From NCBI GenBank assembly GCA_020726505.1, contig JAHLEZ010000019.1, forward strand, positions 1,178,001 to 1,242,000: a stretch of 64,000 nucleotides of DNA, read 5' to 3'. Position 1 is the first letter of the stretch. Every line of letters starts with the position of its first letter. Position numbers and translations under genes: made by a program. Source of the DNA: Leptodontidium sp. MPI-SDFR-AT-0119 (taxonomy: Eukaryota > Ascomycota > Leotiomycetes > Helotiales > Leptodontidiaceae). Of this stretch, positions 46,501-55,959 are shown one piece after another. The notes under the pieces are model-generated. The model saw only the letters and a list, made by a program, of their open reading frames with translations. It searched no databases and was not told the origin of the DNA.

Positions 46501-46951
46501 GCATTTCTCCCGGGATTGGGAGAAGATGGACAGGGTAGTTTGCTGTGAGGCGGGCGGCTTTGTTTTTGCATCAGCATTAGCCGTGCACCTGAACAAACCC
46601 CTTGCCATGATCCGTGAAGCTGGCAAGGCTCCACCGCCAACTATCTCCATCGCCAAGTCTCCATCACACATGTCGTCTTTCAATTCTGAGGACATGCGAG
46701 AGGGAAGAATTGAGATGGGTCGAGATGTTGTTCCTCGAGGCTCCTCAGTTGTAGTGGTGGATGATGTTCTCGCAACGGGAAAGACGCTTGTTGCTGTATT
46801 GGGGCTGTTAGTAAAGGCTGGTGTGAAAACTAAAGATATCAGCGTCATGGTGGTTGCTGAGTTCCCCGTTCATCGTGGCCGAGAAACTTTGTATCGGCAG
46901 GGCTATGGTGGAGTTGAGATCCGAAGTCTCCTGGTCTATGGTGGCGTTTGA
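43505..46951 (+). CDS. Four-module fusion: methyltransferase-like + FAD (BBE) oxidoreductase + PMVK-type kinase + APRT-like phosphoribosyltransferase
   Basis: Intronless 1148-aa protein with no signal peptide. Module 1 (about 45-255) resembles a class I SAM methyltransferase: motif I VLEIDPGPES (68-78), YVAYEPN (94-100), FDVVLFCHSLYGM (152-164). Module 2 (about 305-745) is a VAO/PCMH flavin fold: HHPACVVRPTD, VIGGGHSGH with H343 as possible covalent-FAD site, LWLQGGIGHLARQHGLACD, LLWALKGAGTSFGIV, and a BBE-like end (RLKQKWDPHNVLG, 731-743). Module 3 (about 755-955) has a P-loop GESCAGKDHCA and follows animal-type phosphomevalonate kinase: EVTKREYARATGADFTRIL, DRTYKENHR, VLLVTGMRDEAP. Module 4 (about 970-1148) resembles adenine phosphoribosyltransferase: GICQQPGGLPLC, EAGGFVFASALAVHL, IREAGKAPPP and the PRPP loop VVVVDDVLATGKTL (1082-1095). 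The whole reaction is unknown. Methyltransferase motif I is degenerate (GPES for GxGS), so that module may be inactive. Confidence 0.88.
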   Translation: MATLDFLKLELRQKATAMTTTSKQPLSDSQYSAGFASLKQGSTAYESFIIPQLTELLAPLFNLRANISVLEIDPGPESVFGCLSSDMRGKIQKYVAYEPNSLFASRLEGSLAPTAGKQSLFPGLHSPAEIHRAPFEAERNTESGTKGEDGKFDVVLFCHSLYGMKNRREVIEKSLGMLVEQEDGGMVVVFHRDGSLDIDGLVCHRTASFPTGVTRVVNDDEALSSFASFIAGFVMEDPDADRPLQLEWRKVCRSLGYREDSRPDHISFYSPEIMMTFTQHAMALPELMAQVPLLKGTLSIKNREARLHHPACVVRPTDILHVQACVHWALKNKVGLTVIGGGHSGHCVLPNVVSVDMGSFDKVAIFQGEEGNNVDWESSHLVVVEAGCKTGDVISRTMDVGLTVPLGARPSVGAGLWLQGGIGHLARQHGLACDSIVGAVLVSVSSGQVLCVGRVPSQHQPMGAIRPENEESLLWALKGAGTSFGIVISVTFKAYPASTYSVRNWTIPLQENAQARSKLSYFDERVAMNLPRNCSADAYVYSDADQLHLGVTVFESSSTEPTATPASTMFGPGTECSVVDGVALFDSEMYISGMHGGHGGGKTSSFKRCLLLKRIGEASVAEVLLAAIKKRPGPLCYLHLLHGGGAIGDGPADATAFGCRDWDFACVVTGVWPRDQDGTDTARAAIQWVYDVASDLLPLCQGVYGADLGPDVRDASLAVMAFGSNRPRLARLKQKWDPHNVLGYVCPLPRTPRIPKLIILVTGESCAGKDHCANIWVSAFTSCTHRTITARAVSISEVTKREYARATGADFTRILGDRTYKENHRPALTAFFMDQVKHRPRLLEEHFMNVVYGNADVEVLLVTGMRDEAPISVLSHLIPDTRMLEVRVQASRETQVRRGGSGGNGNSEDLRGSGDGELDFQALEYRPSLVFDNDTTGNEDAKAFAKKHLIPWIDDDLQRLSDMVRSTPDFPRPCIEFRHVLGICQQPGGLPLCTSLLRTHFSRDWEKMDRVVCCEAGGFVFASALAVHLNKPLAMIREAGKAPPPTISIAKSPSHMSSFNSEDMREGRIEMGRDVVPRGSSVVVVDDVLATGKTLVAVLGLLVKAGVKTKDISVMVVAEFPVHRGRETLYRQGYGGVEIRSLLVYGGV

Positions 46952-47889
46952 TAGAAGGCGGTCTGGATATGGTCGGGTTGACAATGGACATCTCTGTAAC
47001 TTCTTCTATCGTGTCGTTTCATGAGCGATGGGAGATGAGTTCTATTATCTGGACGACACCAAGGGACAAAGTTCATACTGAGGTCTGATTTGCAAATTGA
47101 ATTTAAAATATCCCCTGGGTATTGTTCTTTCGCCAGAATTCAGTAGATGATCGGTATCACCCGTCCACACGTGGATGAGTTTGGTTGCTCAAGGTAAAGT
47201 CAGAGGTCATTTCCATGCTGGAAACAGGACAAACAGAGCACCGTTGTACTGGTTTACACGAGACTCTCTCCATTAATCACGTACAGTTTGGTCTTGCATA
47301 TCTGGTGTTAAGGCCCCAAATTCAAGCTTATGTCTTCTGGAAAGTCCCGGACTGCCAGAAACTGCGATTGCTGGGGTCGAGGGATAAGGGAATACCTAAG
47401 GTACGTTTATATTGTCCCTTCTGCAGCTTGCCCTCGATTTTTGCGTTAAGATGAGATACATATTGACTTGCTAGAATACCAAGGCATTAATATTACGAAG
47501 TGTACTATTCTCATGGGTCAGGGCCTGCAAGTGCCTCCCCTCATCCCGCCCAGAGGAGAAAAAGTCGGTTGTAGTTATGGATGTTTCGACTTAGATGTAG
47601 TGACTAGTTCCAAGATTTGAGCAACATCACATTCACAGGGTGAGTACGAAGGCATAATATGATGTTCGAGGTTGTATTGATTGGGGTTGAAGCTGCTCCA
47701 GCAAAGCCGTGGACTGCCAGTGGCGTGCACTGTTCTGCCAAAGTTGCATACATGCTCTTGTTTCCCCTTCATTCCCGCCACATCATGTCAGAAATGCAAT
47801 CCCCATCCATGGTTCTGTGAAGGCTCCACACATCCCTTTGTTCCGTTCGACTACCTCCGCAGGTATATCAAGTGTCATGTCGTCTCCCA
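46952..47889. other. Intergenic region, no gene seen
   Basis: 0.94 kb of mixed sequence. Open frames on both strands are short and without recognisable motifs. Confidence 0.45.
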
Positions 47890-48356
47890 TCACGATGGTC
47901 GCAACTTGATAGACTGCAAGTCCCGGTATCTGATTCTGAGAGACTTTGGCATGATACCGGCTTCCTCAGCGGCACCTTCAACCTCTTGCAGATCCTTGTA
48001 AGTATTAAATGAGATACCGCACTTATCGGATTCGAAAACTTCCCGACCGAAGTTGTTACCAGCCTCGGCAACATTGGTATCGGTATTGACGAGGCAACTT
48101 CCGCGAGCCTTGATTGGCTAGAACTACCATTGGTGACTAGACTACACCGTAGTCAACTGAGCCATACCTTGCTGACATCTGCACGTATAGTGACTTGTCT
48201 GCCTTTAGAGTCAATCCTGACTGTACCGGGTACGTTTCTCGACACGCCAACACCCTTCTCGATGGTTTTGCCTTCATACTGCGGATTGTAGTCTGCGAAG
48301 ATAGCGAGAGCATCAGCATCTTCGGGGTTCTCTCGAAGGATGTCACGAGCTTCCAT
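47890..48356 (-). CDS. Small protein of unknown function, two exons
   Basis: Two exons fit together in phase 0: 48356-48168, then 48117-47890, with intron 48167-48118 (GTATGG..TAG, 50 nt). The product of about 138 aa is hydrophilic and has even, protein-like composition: MEARDILRENPEDADALAIF, YEGKTIEKGVGV, GTVRIDSKGRQVTIRADVSK, then ARGSCLVNTDTNVAEAG, FGREVFESDKCGISFN and a basic end. The reverse frame is not open, and codon use is like that of real genes, which is why I call it. The frame stays open about 230 nt upstream of the chosen ATG and encodes a Pro/Ser-rich stretch and RHFSKENRKCNE without ATG. A further 5' exon with the true start is therefore quite possible. I do not recognise the family. 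Confidence 0.5.
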
Positions 48357-49312
48357 TAGCTCTTTGGTTCGGTTTGTTTCGTTGCATTTCCTGTTCTCCT
48401 TGGAGAAGTGTCTTGGCTCTTTGGGGGCTGACGTTGTTGATGCTGATGGACGTCGTGCAAGCTTGTTGATAGTTGGAGGCGGTGTCGACGAAGAAAGAGA
48501 GTGGAGGTGATGTTGAGGAAAAGAGAGAATCGGTGGAGGGGGAGGGGGAGAACCAAATTGAAGCTTTGTTGACTTGGAAGGTGGGGTACGTGTCGCTTAA
48601 ACCAGCGAAAGCCTCCCTTCGCCCAAAAGTTCTAATTGCCTACCCATCCAGGCACTTCATAGAATAGACGGTTTCCTTTATTTGTCATTTTGTCTCCTGG
48701 TGGTGTTACTCAAGGGGAAAAATTGGGAATCAGGTATCGTCTGTCGATGCTTCAAGTTTGTGTGGACTCGAAGAGGTCACACGCTAATCCTCCTCACACC
48801 TGTAACAATGGAACACCTCGTACTGCCAATGCCTTGATATTCACGCAAGCTAATGTGTGTGTATCATCTTACCATAAAATTCGAGGGCACACGGCTGGAT
48901 AATATCTACGTCCTCTGGTTAATACATACTCGCAGGCTATTTATGCCTTCGTTCTCACATGTGAGCGTAATATTAATGAAAGTTCTTAAGGCCAGTCACC
49001 ACATCTGAGCCGAAACACTCATCGCTACAGCACACATCTGTCTAATGGACGGGATGAGGAGAGGCGCCTGTAACCCCTGACCTCACCACCTACCTAGGTA
49101 AGTGAGGAGTCCAACTTAGGTCACAGTATCAAAGTAAATACTTGAGAGCCGCCGGCAACCTTGAATCAATACCAACTGAGATTCCATTCTCTATTACAAA
49201 CATCATCGGGTATCCCAAACGCCCCATAAACAATTCATTGCTCGTCCTCTCTCCTTCACTTGGCTTCACTTGAATTCCAGCTCATTGCTTTAAAGCCATG
49301 CAGCGCTGACAA
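48357..49312. other. Intergenic region, possible 5' exon of the small gene
   Basis: The first 230 bp may encode the N-terminal part of the minus-strand gene ending at 47890. The rest shows no gene. An imperfect inverted repeat centred on cctagg (49081-49107: cctcac...gtgagg) occurs near 49.1 kb. Confidence 0.4.
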
Positions 49313-49660
49313 TCTAAGTCCAAATCCAAGTTCCAACTCCAAACTGCAACTCCAAGTCCAAGTGCCAATTTAATCCAAGTCAAGTATTAGGTCCAAGTGT
49401 CAAATCCAAGTTTCAAATCCAAATGCCAACTGCAAGTACCAACTGCAGGTACCATCCCCAAGCCCGTTCAGGAGAAGTTCAAATCCCACTTCACGGCGCT
49501 GAGTGTAAGTCCAAGTACCAAATCCAGCTACCAACTCCAGCTACCAACTTCAAACCCAACTCCAAATGCCAACTCAAAGTGCTAAGTGTAAGTTCAAGTA
49601 CCAACTCCTAGTACCAACTCGTGGTACCAACTAGTCAACTCCTACAACTCCTACAACTCA
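49313..49660. repeat. Degenerate CCAA-rich tandem repeat
   Basis: About 350 bp built from variants of a 6-9 bp unit such as ccaagt, ccaact, ccaaatg and gtaccaact, with an unrelated insert of about 55 bp near 49450-49505. Unit length varies, so copies drift in register. The array stops a few bases before the stop codon of the cysteine dioxygenase gene (49667), so its 3' UTR would be transcribed through it in the antisense form (ACTTGG/AGTTGG). Confidence 0.85.
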
Positions 49661-49666
49661 AACAAA

Positions 49667-50717
49667 CTACTCGCCACCCACAACCCCTCTCACGGAATCA
49701 TACGCACTCTGCATGACATGTTTCGATTCCCCAGTCACAGGATCATAAACATGACAACCGTACGTCGCAGCATTCGGTGGTGTATAAACTATCTCCTGCA
49801 TCAGTACCATCCCAACACAGATCCAAACCCAACCCGCAACAACATGTCAAAAGCGACAGATGATCGCGGAGGCACCACGGGACGGACGATAAGAGTAAAG
49901 TGGAATACATACGATGCAACGAAACCGCATACTCCCCCTCATCCGGATTCACAATCTCATGCAACCCCAACCGATCAGAAATATACGCCACCTTCCCCTC
50001 CCTGAACTCCGTCCTACCTATCTCCCTCAGTCCCCCTCCCTCTTCTTTCCCTAGTATTTCCTCTCTCGATTGGGTTCCTTTCTCAGGCATAGGCATCTCA
50101 TACCTCACCTCCCTTAACCCGCCCCCAAGCACCTTCATCAAACAATGACTCCCCGCATGATCGTGCACCGGACTCCGCATCCCAGGCGTCCACACCAGCA
50201 GCAGGAGATTAAACACGCCGGGAACTTCCGTTACGAGGTTCCGCGTGTACTGTTTTCGGGGGTCGGCGTGTGCGTATTGGAGCCATTCTGATGGGCGGGA
50301 GGTGTAGTTCCGTAGGAGGGCGTGCAGGGAGGGGAGGTGTGGTGGGGTGGTGGTTGTTAGGTGGGAGGTTAGGGCGTTGAGGAGGGTGTTGAAGGGTGTT
50401 GTTGTGCGGTGTGGTGGGTGAGGAGTTGAGAGGTTGGTGGAGGTAGCTGGTTGTGCTATTGAAGCAGTGTGAGGCTCTGTTCGTATGCTTGGGGCGGGAG
50501 TGGGAATTTGGAGAGGAGACGAACTCGTGCTTGTGTTAGGGAGAATCAAAGGGCTTGTAATTAATTGTGATTGTGAGGTTGTTTTCCGTGGTTCAACAGA
50601 TACGCTGTTTTTCGCTGTTACCGTCAGGCTGCGGTGGATGGCCGGGAGGTGGGGTGTTGTCTGGAGGGGGATCTTGGAGCGTAGGGAGAGGAGGGTCTTA
50701 GGTTTGAGGGGTGGCAT
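49667..50717 (-). CDS. Cysteine dioxygenase type I
   Basis: Mononuclear iron enzyme that oxidises L-cysteine to cysteine sulfinate with O2. It controls cysteine level and feeds taurine and sulfate formation. Two exons: 50717-49913 and 49788-49667, with intron 49912-49789 (GTATGT..TAG, 124 nt); about 308 aa. Iron ligands are in SPVHDHAGSHCLMKVL (His-x-His) and SDRLGLHEIVNP (His). The Cys of SHC and the Tyr restored by splicing in SLHLYTPPNAATYG would form the Cys-Tyr crosslink of the family. The protein ends TYGCHVYDPVTGE...GVVGGE. Unlike animal enzymes of 200 aa, this one has about 105 extra N-terminal residues, Thr/Pro/Ser-rich with early Lys/Arg and few acidic residues. A mitochondrial presequence is possible but unproven. 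Confidence 0.94.
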
Positions 50718-52778
50718 TTTTGTGAGAGAAGACGAGAATAGCCGAAAGGGGTGCTGTGTGTAAAATATGCGAAGTCGGATAAGAGATTCAGTGTTGATGT
50801 TGAGGGTAGGTGGAAGAATGACGATCTTTCGTTTCTGAGGATGCTGAGATTGAGCAACAAGGCAAAATAGAGGTATTTGACGAACTCCAAATCGAGAGGC
50901 TGCAAATTATTGAGATAAGGGGGGCACCATCATAAATGCAAAGAAAGTATGAAAGACACGTAAGTGAGACTAGTCCCGTTGCCCGAAACCGCTCGCTCGC
51001 TGGGACGGATGTATGCAGTGTTATCAAGGATGCTTCATTGATTGACACACACGAGCCCACTAGAAGACTCACATACATAACATCCTGACCAGAATTCCAA
51101 CTGTATTTATGTATGTTTTGTCCTTCGGTGGCTGGGTTGTCAGAGTCCCTCCCTTCCTGCCTGGATCGCATGTTGCAAGCAATCGGCTGTCCTCATTTCC
51201 TTTATGGCCTTTCTCTCGAATTCGCTGCATTTCCCTTCCTTATCCATTGTGAATTGTGAATTGTGTGTCCCTCCGTCTCCTCGACACATCCCCCTCTCCG
51301 TCCGGTCCGCTCGTCGTACCGCTCGTTCGTGTCGCTTTCCCCCTCAAGCATTCCACGGAGCCAATTACATCTTCCCAATCTCGCATCCCCATCCATCGTC
51401 GATTCTCGCATGCACTGCATGGATACCTCTTGAGATAAATCTGCTCATCAAGCTGGTCACCGCCGTTCGTTCGGCGATTTTCAGGCCTTCACCAGCCAAT
51501 GACGGTCAAGTATTCGAGGGTTGGCGGGGTCATCGGATCAGCGATAGGGGATCGATAGTGGGGTGAGACGAGACGAGGCGATGTACGGTGGTATGCTTTC
51601 GTTTCGTTATCTTAGGTTGGCTTGGCCTGGCCGTGTCTGTCCAATTCCGGTGTAATGTTGGCCACGGGGCGAAGTCGAAAGGGAGAGAAGAATGTAAATC
51701 CAAACTCAAACCAAATGGACTCTGTTGATGAGACAAGAGGAAATGAAAGAATAAGTGTAAAGTCTAAGTCTGGATGGGAATAGGGGAGAAAGCGTGAGAG
51801 GACTCCAGAACAAGAGAGCAAATAAGTGAATAACCAGACAAACAGAGGAAAAGATAGAAACTCTGTCAAAAACAGGCGAAACTGACAGATTCCCCCAGTC
51901 GTGCGTCTCCCGTTGTTGCATCTGACTGAGCTGAGCGCTTGCCCTGCCCTGCTTTGCCATGTTCTTCCCCTGCTCTGTCTTGAGCCGTCACTGGCCTCCA
52001 TCCGGATATCGGAACGCAACTCTGCCTGGCATCCTCACTGCCACTCATGCCCTCCTCGCCCTCCGTACAGTCGTTCACAATTCCGCAGTCCAATTTCTCA
52101 CTGAGAACGACAAGAACCCACTCGAGTCCCTCCCATTGGCTCCCGCCTCAAAACATGTGTCATGGATACACACGACACCCTCCTCCTCTTCCCAAACATC
52201 CTCGAAAAAACGCAGGAAAAAACGAATAAAAATTCCACAAACAGCAGCTGAATCGGTGAGGTGTTCTTGAGGATATATTATCAAGAAGAACAGAAGAGGG
52301 AGAGAGGAAAGGGAAGTGCTGGGAGTGCTGAAATAGCTGCTGGGACAAGAGGATGCTGATTCGTTGGTGGGGGTGAGCTAGTGTGACAGGGGCGATTGCG
52401 TGCGAATTGCTGTTTTCTCGTGACTTGGGCGTGCTGAGTCAGCTGTTTGAGTCCAGAGGGTAGAGGCAGACCCAACAGGACTAAGTTGTTTACTTTTCAC
52501 TTATATTCAAGTTCATTTTCTTTTGATTGGATGATATTGACAGTTTTGAGGATATGAACGGGGTTCTAATTGTAGAGGTATTAAAGAGAGTCAAAGGGAG
52601 ATTTCTCCTCACCAGACTGGCATTTGGCACATCATGTTGGTGAGAGTGGACATTCTTTATCGTAATCAAAACTACACGGGGTTGATATATATTAAGTATT
52701 AGTTCTATAGATATATTCAATGTACAATTTGGATATGAACACGATGTAACTCCCCCTCGCTCAACCCTCAAAGATAAA
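50718..52778. other. Gene-poor region, 2.1 kb
   Basis: Several overlapping open frames on both strands, none with recognisable motifs. Composition is pyrimidine-rich on the plus strand between 51190 and 52270. A small secreted protein or RNA gene cannot be excluded. Confidence 0.45.
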
Positions 52779-55700
52779 TTACAGCTGAGCTCCCTCCTCT
52801 AAAATCTTCTCCACCTCACCAATCACATCCTCCAACTTCTCAACCTCCTCCTTCAACTCCCTCCTCACCCTCTTCTCCTTCATACTCTCCATACCAACCT
52901 CCCTAACCAGCTCATCACTCAATCCATCAACCCACTCCTCACAAAACACATCCATCACCTCCCTCACGAACTTCCTACTCAGCCCCGTTTTGCACACCGC
53001 ATCTGCGTAGCTCTGGAGAGAGATGTTGTAGTATGCTTTCAGTATATCGTGGATCTGGTACACGATTTGCCGGTCATCTGACAGTGTTTCTTTCAAATTT
53101 GTGAGGTTTTCCTTTGCGAGGGTTGCAAGTGAGGAAGGGGTTGGAGATGGTGAAGGAGCTGGAGTCTTTGGCGACACAGCCGATTGAGCGGACAGATTTA
53201 GAGGAGTTGGTGGAGATTGGTTCTCCTCAGGTACAATCGAAGGAGTCGAAGGAGTTGTGTAAGCTTCTTTGTCCGGTGGTACAATCGACGGTGTAGAGGG
53301 AGCCTCTTCCTTCCTCACCGCAGTGGAGTCTCGCTGCTCAACCTTCCTCCAAGGAGAAGGTCTGGAAAAAGGACTGATAAGCTTCGAAGTCTCCCCAAAC
53401 TTCGGTGCTGGTATATCCTTGACTGGTATAATGATGCCTCTCCAAGGAACAGGCGTAGGGGTCTCCACCACAGGCTTGGGCTGGGGTTTTGTAACCGGAG
53501 TAGAGGGAGATTTTAGCAGGTTCAGAGTGAAGGGACTGGTGATTTGCAGGGTTGCGTCGGATGCGAAGATTGATTTTCCTTCACTCCCTTTACTCAAGCT
53601 TGGGAAGGAGGCTGGGGTAGAAATTCCACTACCGAAAGGGGGATTTGGGAGACGGAAGGACTTCGGTGGCTCTGTAGTAGTAGGCTCTGAAGGTAGGCTC
53701 GCTTTGGTCTCCGACGTCGATGGCTCCTCCGTAGGGGGTTCTGTAGATATGTCCTCTTTGGGCACTTCGGGCACTTCTGGATCAGACGGTACGTTGATGG
53801 CTGATTGAGTTTCCAGCCTGGCAACTGCTCCAACCAGACGGATCGTACGGGCATTCTGCACTTCCTTAACAAAGATTTCATCTCCTGCCAGTTCATGCAA
53901 CCCATCCCGTTCATTTTCCATCAGGCCATCACAGAATGTCCGAAAGTTTTCAAACTTCTTCGTGACTTCTGAAGCGATCAGTTCCTTCAGCGCATCCGCG
54001 ACTTGCGCACTTTGGCAGGTTTCATCCAGGCATTGGCCTATCGCGTGCACGACGAGCTTTTGCACTTGTGTGGCAAAGTCGCTTGTGATTACACTCCAGT
54101 TGGCGGTCTGTGCCTCGAAGAGTTGGTCAACGAGTGCAGGTGGAACTAGACCGGGGATGGCACTCCACTTCATGGCTTGGTAGCGACAGTTGATCCAGGT
54201 GTAGATATTGTCGCTCGTCTCGTAATTTGTTTCTCCTGCTGCATTGTGTGATGCGTCGTCTATCTCGGTTGTTGGGGTCTGGAAAACTCGAATTGATCCC
54301 TCTTTCTGCAGTCTCATCCTCAGTCCGTCCTTCTTCAGGGAAGCCAAATTTTGCAGCAGCGATATGGGGGAGACTGAGTTCGATCTCAGACTGTAATCCA
54401 AGCACAGAGTCTTCGGTCGTTGGTATCCACGAACGATGTTCTTGAGGTATTCCCTTTGCTCCTTCAACGTGGATCGGTCAGGTCCCAAATGCCCCAGAAC
54501 CCTTCTCTTTTGAGGTAATAGTTCGGAGGCCTCGCGATGAAGACCAGAAAGATTCGCACGAAGACGAGCACATAGAACATCCACTAAACCCTCACGAAGC
54601 TTGGCGATTCCGATATGATCACTGTCCAGTCCCGATGTTCCACCCATATTCCAAGTCCTTGAGCCAGGAAGTGTCATCTTAGAGATTTCCCCGATCTTGG
54701 CGATTGGTTCCTCTTCAGACATAGCGACCTCATCGCAAGACCGGGTCTTAACTAGATACCAGCCGTGCTGGAATTGCCTCCCTCCACTCCCCCCGCGGCT
54801 GAGAACCTAAACTATAAGTTTGAGCCATGTGTCAGGTTGATCCGACTTACTGTTTGGAATTTCTCTGCATTCTTGACATCTACCAAGTCACACTTTGTCA
54901 TGACCCCGATAGTTCTTGTTCCATTGGGATCCACGGCTTCTGCTAGGTCAAATATATTCTGGTTCTCAATCTTCCCAGTCGCATCCATGACGGCGCTACA
55001 ATATTGTCAGTCTTTATCAAGCAGGGTGGCCAAGGGACGCACATGATGATTGTTCTGGGATCCTTTATCAGTGATGTGACTAGTTCCTCGACCTGACCCG
55101 CGGATTTTGAATCCACATCTGGGCTCTCTGCCGGTTATCAGCCAAAGTATCATATCCAGTATAAGTACCGACCTTGAGGTAACCCGGGAGTATCGACGAA
55201 GGTCAAGGTTGGGAACATTGGTCCTCGCATCTCAATCCTCAAGCAGTGACCCGAGACCTTCACTGATGGTTCAATACATCCAAGGTCAAGCTTATCATGT
55301 GCAAATTGAGAATCTAAAACCCCCAATATCCTCGATGCCTTTCAATGATTAGTCCAATGTCCCAAACCTGGTGGGGGCAGTCAAACCTCTTGCAGCATAT
55401 CCCTGAACTCCTCCCTCGTCATGGGATTGTTTCTCTGATACTCCTGCTCAAACAAATCACACCGTGCTTTATCCAGTTCGGTTTCACCCAGTACAATCGT
55501 ACATCTAGTCCGAGTCTCGCTGTCGTGGACAAGGTTAATCTCGATCGGAAATCTCGTGCCAAGACACGCAGAAGTAGAAACATCGATCCCAGTTAGATTC
55601 TCCAGCAGGCTTGACTTCCCAGAAGATCTCGATCCTGCTAGAACGAACTATTAACAAGTAGTCAGCACCAGAAAATTCTCAACCTCACCCCGCGTTCTCA

Positions 55701-55959
55701 GCAGCATCACTCAACACACCCGAGGATGATCCAGATCCTTTCCCACCCCGCACTCTCTGTACGCGTCCATGATCTTGGTGTATTTTGAGATCTTTTCATG
55801 GCAAAAGAAGCCACTATCAGTGAAAATCTTGAAATACGAGCATTGGTCGATGGGTTCCTTTTCTGAGGCCTGGCTCGTGGCTGATGGTAGTGTTGTGCAT
55901 GGGACATCATTGCCTGATGACACTTCGCCATCGTTGTTGTAAACTGGATCGGACTCCAT
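52779..55959 (-). CDS. Dynamin-family GTPase
   Basis: Large GTPase of about 971 aa in six exons: 55959-55720, 55647-55387, 55338-55173, 55118-55043, 54995-54851 and 54806-52779. All five introns (44-72 nt) are in phase. The GTPase domain shows the P-loop LAGSRSSGKSS (K91), switch-I region ACLGTRFPIEINL, G3 DTPG after LTFVDTPGLPQ, and G4 in TKCDLVD. HGWYLVKTRS follows, as in Mx/dynamin-like fungal proteins. The stalk is in the long last exon (IPGLVPPALVDQLFEAQ..W). The segment at about residues 625-870 is disordered, rich in Ser/Thr/Pro, and holds a near-duplicate PSTPSIVP. The C-terminus is a GTPase effector domain (ILKAYYNISLQSYADAVCKT...). No PH domain or membrane segment is seen. Role may lie in membrane fission or organelle dynamics; the exact cargo is unknown. 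Confidence 0.92.

Noticed and set aside
38906..46951. Secondary-metabolite cluster around the rhodopsin-like, GMC and four-module genes
   Set aside because: No backbone synthase, transporter or transcription factor is present; shared function of these genes is unsupported.
49081..49107. Inverted repeat cctcac...cctagg...gtgagg as a possible transposon end
   Set aside because: The two arms are offset by a 3-bp bulge, and no second copy or target-site duplication was found in the window.
54765..54850. Frameshift in the dynamin-like gene at the HGWYLV segment
   Set aside because: Using the acceptor ttag before position 54806 instead of the later ctcag restores the frame, so the gene appears intact.
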